From JAGNGI01 sp035448825 (lineage in GTDB: Bacteria; Fidelibacterota; UBA2242): a stretch of 12,566 nt of DNA. The notes below the pieces were generated by a model. The model searched no databases. It was given only the letters and a program-made list of their open reading frames with translations, and was not told the DNA's origin. Shown here piece after piece: positions 8,568 through 12,566 of this stretch (positions are counted from its first letter, which is position 1; each line of letters starts with the position of its first letter). The translations under genes were made by a program, and so were the position numbers. The stretch spans positions 1 through 12,566 of the forward strand of contig DAOTJS010000036.1 of the NCBI GenBank assembly GCA_035448825.1, given 5' to 3'.

Positions 8568-8581
8568 GTTTATTAATAAAC
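8568..8581. promoter_or_regulatory. 14-bp perfect palindrome upstream of the ABC ATPase gene
   Basis: GTTTATTAATAAAC is self-complementary over all 14 bases and ends 24 bases before the TTG start of the ATPase gene. It could be an operator for a dimeric repressor, or a chance palindrome in the AT-rich 8498-8605 gap. No second copy was seen in the window and no clear -35/-10 pair surrounds it. Confidence 0.25.
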
Positions 8582-8605
8582 TTGTAAAATGAGAAAGGGA
8601 ATACA

Positions 8606-9688
8606 TTGGCTTCTATTGAATTAAAACAAATTGTCAAAGAGTTTGATAAAGGTGCGGTAGTCATTAAAAACCTTAATTTGATGATTTTCGACGGCGAGTT
8701 TTTGGTGATTGTTGGACCTTCCGGATGTGGAAAATCTACCACTTTGCGCTTAATTGCCGGTTTGGAAGAAGTAACCAAAGGCGAAGTTTATATTGACAAT
8801 CGTCTGGTTAATAATATTCTGCCCAAAGATCGCGATATTGCTATGGTTTTTCAAAACTATGCGCTTTACCCCCATATGACGGTGTACGAAAATATGGCGT
8901 TCGGCTTGAAACTGCGTAAATACCCTAAATCGGAAATTCGACAACGGGTTAAGGAAGCGGCTGAAATTTTGGAATTAGGCGATTTGTTAAATCGAAAACC
9001 CAAACAGCTTTCAGGCGGGCAACGTCAGCGAGTAGCTCTCGGTCGGGCAATTGTCCGGAAACCAAAAGTCTTTTTATTCGACGAGCCACTCTCGAATCTG
9101 GATGCAAAATTGCGAGTCCAAATGCGCACCGAGATAAAAAAACTACACCATCATCTAAAAACTACTATGGTCTATGTAACTCACGATCAGGTGGAAGCTT
9201 TAACTATGGGTGATCGAATTGTCGTGATGAAGGATGGAGAAATTCACCAGATCGGTTCACCTTCGGAAATTTACCAGAATCCGCAGGATTTGTTTGTAGC
9301 TGGATTCATTGGTAGTCCAGCGATGAATTTCATTCCGGGTATGTTACAGCGCGGTGTTTTCCAAAGTACGAGCGATAATATCAAACTAATTTTAGAGAAA
9401 TCACCATATAAAGAAATGGATAATATGACGGTAGTATTGGGCATTAGACCCGAGGACGTCCACTTGAATAAGCAAGATGCTCACTATCAGGAAGTGCGGT
9501 TAACTCTTGAAGTTATTGAACCGTTGGGAAATGAATCAATTTTGTATTTCTCCGACGAGGGGCATCAAATTACTCTTCGCACTCAGGAAACCAATATGCC
9601 TCTATCAATCGGAGCATCCATACCTGTTTTTTTCAACATAGATAAAGTTCATATATTCGATCAAATAACAGAAAAAGCGATTCGATGA
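8606..9688 (+). CDS. Carbohydrate ABC transporter ATPase (MsmK/UgpC/MalK type)
   Basis: This 360-aa cytoplasmic ATPase energises a sugar importer. The TTG at 8606 is the only possible start: reading upstream in frame there is no ATG or GTG before TAA at 8585-8587, and a purine-rich GAGAAAGGGA lies just before it. All nucleotide-binding parts are intact: Walker A GPSGCGKST (37-45), Q-loop Gln83, signature LSGGQ (135-139), Walker B VFLFDEP with catalytic Glu160, D-loop SNLD, and switch His193 in VTHDQ. FVAGFIGSPAMNF (about 240-252) and the C-terminal 110 residues (GIRPEDVHL, IEPLGNESILYF) form the regulatory TOBE domains typical of this subfamily. These ATPases often serve several sugar importers, which would fit its separation from any permease gene. 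It is the last intact gene of the sugar locus; no U-tract terminator follows closely. Confidence 0.95.
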   Translation: MASIELKQIVKEFDKGAVVIKNLNLMIFDGEFLVIVGPSGCGKSTTLRLIAGLEEVTKGEVYIDNRLVNNILPKDRDIAMVFQNYALYPHMTVYENMAFGLKLRKYPKSEIRQRVKEAAEILELGDLLNRKPKQLSGGQRQRVALGRAIVRKPKVFLFDEPLSNLDAKLRVQMRTEIKKLHHHLKTTMVYVTHDQVEALTMGDRIVVMKDGEIHQIGSPSEIYQNPQDLFVAGFIGSPAMNFIPGMLQRGVFQSTSDNIKLILEKSPYKEMDNMTVVLGIRPEDVHLNKQDAHYQEVRLTLEVIEPLGNESILYFSDEGHQITLRTQETNMPLSIGASIPVFFNIDKVHIFDQITEKAIR

Positions 9689-10132
9689 ACGAAAAATCGT
9701 AGTTATCAAAAATTTATAAATCACATTTAGAAAGATTGTAATTCGCGATAATAAAATAAGTATCTGACCAAACCCTGAGCCCTTCCAGTTTTTCTGGAGG
9801 GAGCGGTTGTAAGATTAATCCTCATCGCCTTGCGGTGTAGTGATGTTGAATAATGAAATCGGCAACAATTTTAATCGCATTGTCTTTGATTGTCCTATCC
9901 CTTGCCATTACTAAAAATTATGTTTTAATTATCATATAAAACTAATGGCAGTCAACAAGAATGTGGCAGCTGCGACCCAAAATCGGCACTCTATTGCATT
10001 AATCTTTATGTATCGTCAGATGTTAAAAATCGAATTGGGCGAACTTGGGAATGTGGCTTGAGCGCAAAGGGCAAAACGTCTGCCAGTCATGTTTACCAGA
10101 TAGGAAGTCCGGCGGATAATCTTTAGGGCTGA
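9689..10132. other. Gene-poor stretch with hairpin and two divergent micro-ORFs
   Basis: No credible full gene lies here. TGCCATTA (9903-9910) and TAATGGCA (9943-9950) form an inverted repeat, and each arm contains an ATG-GCA. From the left arm a minus-strand frame of 28 codons runs from 9908 to a TGA at 9822-9824. From the right arm a plus-strand frame of 38 codons runs from 9945 to a TGA at 10059-10061. GAATGTGGC also occurs twice, at 9959 and 10049. The base composition resembles the sugar locus rather than the AT-rich right end. The stretch looks like decayed or mobile DNA; I do not recognise either short product. Confidence 0.4.
9771..9808. other. Long imperfect hairpin, possible structured RNA or weak terminator
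   Basis: CCTTCCAG (9781-9788) pairs with CTGGAGGG (9794-9801) around a TTTTT loop, with one G-T pair. The stem extends outward through GC/GC with an A bulge, then across a four-base internal loop to AACC (9771-9774) and GGTT (9805-9808), about 14 pairs in all. No run of T follows on either strand, so it is not a standard intrinsic terminator. It starts 83 bases after the ATPase stop. Confidence 0.45.
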
Positions 10133-10471
10133 AGATTTAACCGAAAGCTCCGTCCGGGACGGCAAGGCACCAAGAAGTTGGTTGAGAAATATCAGGAGCG
10201 TTTATTGAATGTGTGTTATATTTACAATGCGATTAGCGGGATAAAGATGAAGACTGTGGAATTTGTAGAAGAGCAAAAGCCGTGAAGTAGAAAGCGGCAG
10301 TCTATTCCACCTAACAAGATCATGCATTTGCGAGTTGAATACGACGAGGTACAGATCAGGAATTTGGTTAAATCGTGCGGTGGGCGCTGGAACAAGGAAA
10401 AGGGCTACTGGGAATTAGCCTATCGCGAGGTGCAAATTTTAGGACTTGAAAATAGGATATTAAATGATTAG
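10133..10471 (+). pseudogene. Decayed small gene of the 'GTKKLVEKY...KTVE' hypothetical family
   Basis: One continuous frame runs from after a TGA at 10130-10132 to TAG at 10469-10471, interrupted by a single TGA at 10283-10285. The first half reads RPGRQGTKKLVEKYQERL (10151-10204), then a segment around IKMKTVEFVEEQKP up to the stop. The second half resumes in the same frame with an HLRVEYDEVQIRNLV stretch, GGRWNKEKGYWELAYREV and LGLENRIL. From memory this matches a widespread family of short uncharacterised proteins with PGxPGTKKLVEKYGDRL, KTVELIVEE-W and GGKWxxxxxLWxLxYxxVxxLGLExRI, often scattered near mobile DNA. Where the stop lies, after Lys-Pro, that family usually has Trp, so TGG to TGA is the likely lesion. 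No start codon remains upstream in frame. The function of the family is unknown to me. The ATG at 10322 would give a 49-aa remnant. Confidence 0.7.
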
Positions 10472-10563
10472 ATTGCAGGTGTTTGATGAGGATTAAACTT
10501 TGAAGAAAGTTTTGTTTATAGAGAAATTAAAATATTTATCCATAGACAAAACTCCCGAATTTA

Positions 10564-10601
10564 TTTCTACATGTAGAAACTTTTTTCTATATGTAGAAAA
10601 A
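10564..10601. promoter_or_regulatory. Tandem palindromic operator-like sites
   Basis: TTTCTACATGTAGAAA (10564-10579) is a perfect 16-base palindrome. A second copy, TTTTTCTATATGTAGAAAAA (10582-10601), is palindromic except for one central base pair. Their centres are 20 bp apart, close to two helical turns, so two dimers could bind on one face. They lie 60-97 bases before the start of the 131-aa gene, overlapping where its promoter should be; a TAGACA hexamer at 10543-10548 could be a -35. The core CTACATGTAG recalls the TACA...TGTA boxes of the BlaI/CopY family but lacks their two-base spacer. Confidence 0.5.
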
Positions 10602-10660
10602 CCGGAAGTGTGGAAAAGTGCAAGATAAACATATGTTAGCATTTAAAAAGGAGAAAGATT

Positions 10661-11056
10661 ATGTGTACAAAAATTGACATTGAGTTAAAGGAGAATGAAA
10701 GAATTATTTTTCATGAAGAAACTGTATTTCTTGAGTATAGTGAAAAACCGGATAACGATAAATTCCACCCAAAACCATCAGCTCCAATAAATAAGGACAG
10801 AAAATTATATGTTCTACAAATCTACAAAGTTGTATTAAGGAATGGAATTTTCTACCAGGGCATTTTGTATAGCAATCGAAAATCATTTGCTGCAAGAATT
10901 GAGAATAAAGATAAAGAAGTGATTTACCATGATAATATGGAGATAATTTCTACAGATTATATGGATGAATTTGGAGTTCAGAAGGCAATATTCCTTGGGG
11001 AGAATAAAATAGATGTCATCAAAAAGGCTCAAGAACGTGCTAGAAAGATCAAATGA
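10661..11056 (+). CDS. Hypothetical 131-aa protein
   Basis: I do not recognise this protein. A strong Shine-Dalgarno, AAGGAG (10648-10653), lies seven bases before the ATG. There is no signal peptide or membrane segment. The sequence is rich in charged residues and predicted strands (IDIELKENERIIFHEETVFLEY, KLYVLQIYKVVLRNGIFYQGILY), followed by a basic C-terminal helix (IDVIKKAQERARKIK), like a small beta-barrel or immunity/antitoxin-sized protein; that comparison is only by size and style. The DNA is much richer in A and T than the sugar locus, suggesting different ancestry. The stop lies 52 bp before the start of the beta-helix gene, so the two may be co-transcribed under the tandem palindromes upstream. 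Confidence 0.75.
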   Translation: MCTKIDIELKENERIIFHEETVFLEYSEKPDNDKFHPKPSAPINKDRKLYVLQIYKVVLRNGIFYQGILYSNRKSFAARIENKDKEVIYHDNMEIISTDYMDEFGVQKAIFLGENKIDVIKKAQERARKIK

Positions 11057-11108
11057 ATATAAAAGTAATTTCAATAACGAATCTGTTATGGAGAGAAGAA
11101 GGTATAAA

Positions 11109-12545
11109 ATGAGTATTTTTAAGAGTAAACTCACTATTATATTGATATTACTAATTGTACTATCTGCTGGATATTCTCAAACCGAGGTGAGCGGGTTATT
11201 AAATACAAACACAACCTGGGACTCTACCGGTAGTCCATATATTGTAACAGGTAATATTGGTATAATGAATGCGACTCTTTCAATTGGTCCTGGAACGGAA
11301 ATTATATACGGCCAAGGCTTACAAATGAAAGTTCTTACTGGAGGAACGCTTATTGCTAAAGCAGAAGAAGACAAAAGGATAAATTTTATTAAAAATAATA
11401 CTGCAAGTTATTGTAATTATATATCATTTGAGGATGGTTTTATAGGAACAACTTTAGCATCTGATTCAACTTATTTAAGCGGATCTATTATTGATAATTG
11501 TACTTTTTCATACTCTAATGGAGTCCCAATTACTAGTGTATCTACAATAACAGAAAGGTTATTAATATCTAACTCAGTTTTCGAGAATAATAATGGTGCA
11601 ATCAGTTATTATGGTGATTTAATATTAGTAAATAACATTTTTCGTTCAAATTTAGATGGAATACAAAGTCATGGTAATATACATGTTGATCGAAACACGT
11701 TTGAAAATACAAAAAGATGGGCTATTGAAGCTAAGAAAAAAGTTGTTGTCATAAACAGTACTTTTCATAATAATAACGGAGGAATATTTTATTATTATGG
11801 CGTTGGTGAACCAGGCCCAGAAACTGTTGTTGTTAAAAACTCAACATTCAGTAATAACGGATGTTGGTCATATAGTAATACTGGTGGAGCAATATTTGCC
11901 ACAAATACGTCAGGCACTATATATTATCCAAGTGGAGTTCGAATTGAAAATTGCAATTTCACTAGTAATATTGGCGGATCAATAGGGGGTGGAGCAATAT
12001 ACGGTACCGGCACATTTTTGAATTGTACATTTATCGATAATAAATCGCAGAGTACTAAGTATGGAGGGGCAGTATATGGTTCGGGGACCTTTATAAATTG
12101 TGTTTTTAAAAACAACTCATCTAACTTAGGCTCTGCAGTTTATGCTTCGAGTGGTTCACCAGTACAATTTCAGTATTGTAATTTTGAATCAAATACTGGT
12201 GTGCTTATAGTGGGGGAAAGTTCTGTCAATATAGATAGTTGCAGTTTTATTAATAATTACTCTAGTCTAATGCAATCTTCTGGTAATAAAATCATTAAAA
12301 GGAGTACAATCAATGGTGGTGGAAATATATATGATGGTGGCAGTGAGGGCTATTTAAATATATCAAATAGTGCTATTAAAAATAACAGTAACCCTTATTT
12401 AGTACGTTGTAAAAAATTTACATCTTATAAAAATAAGTATTCCAATAATTATGGAAATATATGTGTAATATTCGATTCATTAAATTTAACAGGCGATATT
12501 TTTTATAAAAATGTTTTGATTCACTTGGAAATGGAAAAATGTTAA
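11109..12545 (+). CDS. Secreted right-handed beta-helix (Pmp-like repeat) protein
   Basis: The ATG at 11109 gives 478 aa and is preferred over 11013 and 11088: AGAAGG (11097-11102) sits six bases upstream, and the product starts directly with a signal peptide (FKSKLTIILILLIVLSAGYSQ) probably cleaved near residue 24. The 11013 start would overlap the 131-aa gene and bury the signal. After the signal, TEVSGLLNTNTTWD and SIGPGTEIIYGQGLQMKVLTGGTLIAKA are the usual N-terminal cap of such proteins. The rest is a chain of short strands and Asn-rich turns (NCTF, NNIFRSN, NSTFHNN, NCNFTSN, NCTFIDN, NCVFKNN) with GGAI/GGAV motifs, the pattern of polymorphic outer-membrane proteins and other extracellular beta-helices. 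It probably acts at the cell surface or outside, for binding or polysaccharide cleavage; no catalytic residues can be assigned. It stops without a T9SS sorting domain, unlike the GH13 protein here. Confidence 0.82.
   Translation: MSIFKSKLTIILILLIVLSAGYSQTEVSGLLNTNTTWDSTGSPYIVTGNIGIMNATLSIGPGTEIIYGQGLQMKVLTGGTLIAKAEEDKRINFIKNNTASYCNYISFEDGFIGTTLASDSTYLSGSIIDNCTFSYSNGVPITSVSTITERLLISNSVFENNNGAISYYGDLILVNNIFRSNLDGIQSHGNIHVDRNTFENTKRWAIEAKKKVVVINSTFHNNNGGIFYYYGVGEPGPETVVVKNSTFSNNGCWSYSNTGGAIFATNTSGTIYYPSGVRIENCNFTSNIGGSIGGGAIYGTGTFLNCTFIDNKSQSTKYGGAVYGSGTFINCVFKNNSSNLGSAVYASSGSPVQFQYCNFESNTGVLIVGESSVNIDSCSFINNYSSLMQSSGNKIIKRSTINGGGNIYDGGSEGYLNISNSAIKNNSNPYLVRCKKFTSYKNKYSNNYGNICVIFDSLNLTGDIFYKNVLIHLEMEKC
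11883..12194 (+). repeat. GGAI / FxxN coding repeats in the beta-helix gene
   Basis: Four diverged units begin at 11883 (GGAIFA), 11988 (GGAIYG), 12063 (GGAVYG) and 12129 (GSAVYA). Each continues into a C-x-F-x-x-N segment (CNFTSN, CTFIDN, CVFKNN, CNFESN). Spacings are 105, 75 and 66 bp. The units are similar in protein but well diverged in DNA, so they are old helical coils rather than recent duplications. Confidence 0.7.
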
Positions 12546-12566
12546 GTTTGAAATAAGAGTCAAAAA

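Noticed and set aside
10283..10285. Possible recoding of TGA as tryptophan or glycine (alternative genetic code)
   Set aside because: TGA ends the ABC ATPase gene and the 131-aa gene normally, TGG is used for Trp throughout, and no intact gene has an internal TGA. A simple nonsense mutation explains it better.
11013..11108. Earlier start for the beta-helix protein
   Set aside because: It would put 32 polar residues before the signal peptide and overlap the 131-aa gene; the ATG at 11109 has its own ribosome-binding site.
1..12566. CRISPR array, tRNA or rRNA genes, insertion-sequence transposase
   Set aside because: No regularly spaced direct repeats, no cloverleaf-like or rRNA-like stretches, and no transposase motifs were seen on either strand. 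The only mobile-DNA hint is the decayed gene at 10133-10471.

Overview
The window looks like chromosomal DNA from a Gram-negative bacterium of the broad FCB / Ignavibacteria / Marinimicrobia / KSB1-like kind. The main evidence is a carbohydrate enzyme ending in a type IX secretion (T9SS) sorting domain of the QNYPNPFN...KMLLLK type, together with two lipoprotein signal peptides. Sugar is taken up by an ABC-type system rather than by SusC/SusD-like genes, at least within this window, and several genes have clear Shine-Dalgarno sites. A more precise taxonomic placement cannot be made from the sequence alone.

Positions 1-9688 form a carbohydrate-use locus, with every gene on the + strand. It begins with the 3' part of a surface-secreted GH13 alpha-amylase-family enzyme whose 5' end lies outside the window. 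Then come a GH2 glycosidase lipoprotein, a class I phosphomannose-isomerase-like cupin protein, a bicupin protein and a sugar-binding lipoprotein of an ABC importer. A small flavodoxin/WrbA-like protein and an MsmK/MalK-type ABC ATPase follow. The stretch from GH2 to the binding protein is packed like an operon, with gaps of 14 bp and 1 bp and then an 11 bp overlap. A plausible reading is that GH13 and GH2 release sugars outside the cell or at its envelope, the binding protein and ATPase import them with permeases encoded elsewhere, and the two cupin proteins act on a sugar intermediate. The substrate cannot be named.

Positions 9689-10660 hold no intact gene. They contain an elaborate hairpin, two divergent micro-ORFs that start inside an inverted repeat, and a decayed small gene of a 'GTKKLVEKY...KTVE' family interrupted by one TGA. 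A striking pair of tandem palindromes follows, just upstream of the next gene.

Positions 10661-12545 are visibly more AT-rich: one sampled 60-base line here has 16 G/C, against 28 in a sampled line of the GH2 gene. This part carries an unrecognised 131-aa protein and a secreted right-handed beta-helix protein with GGAI/FxxN repeats like those of polymorphic outer-membrane proteins. This end looks like accessory DNA with a history separate from the sugar locus.
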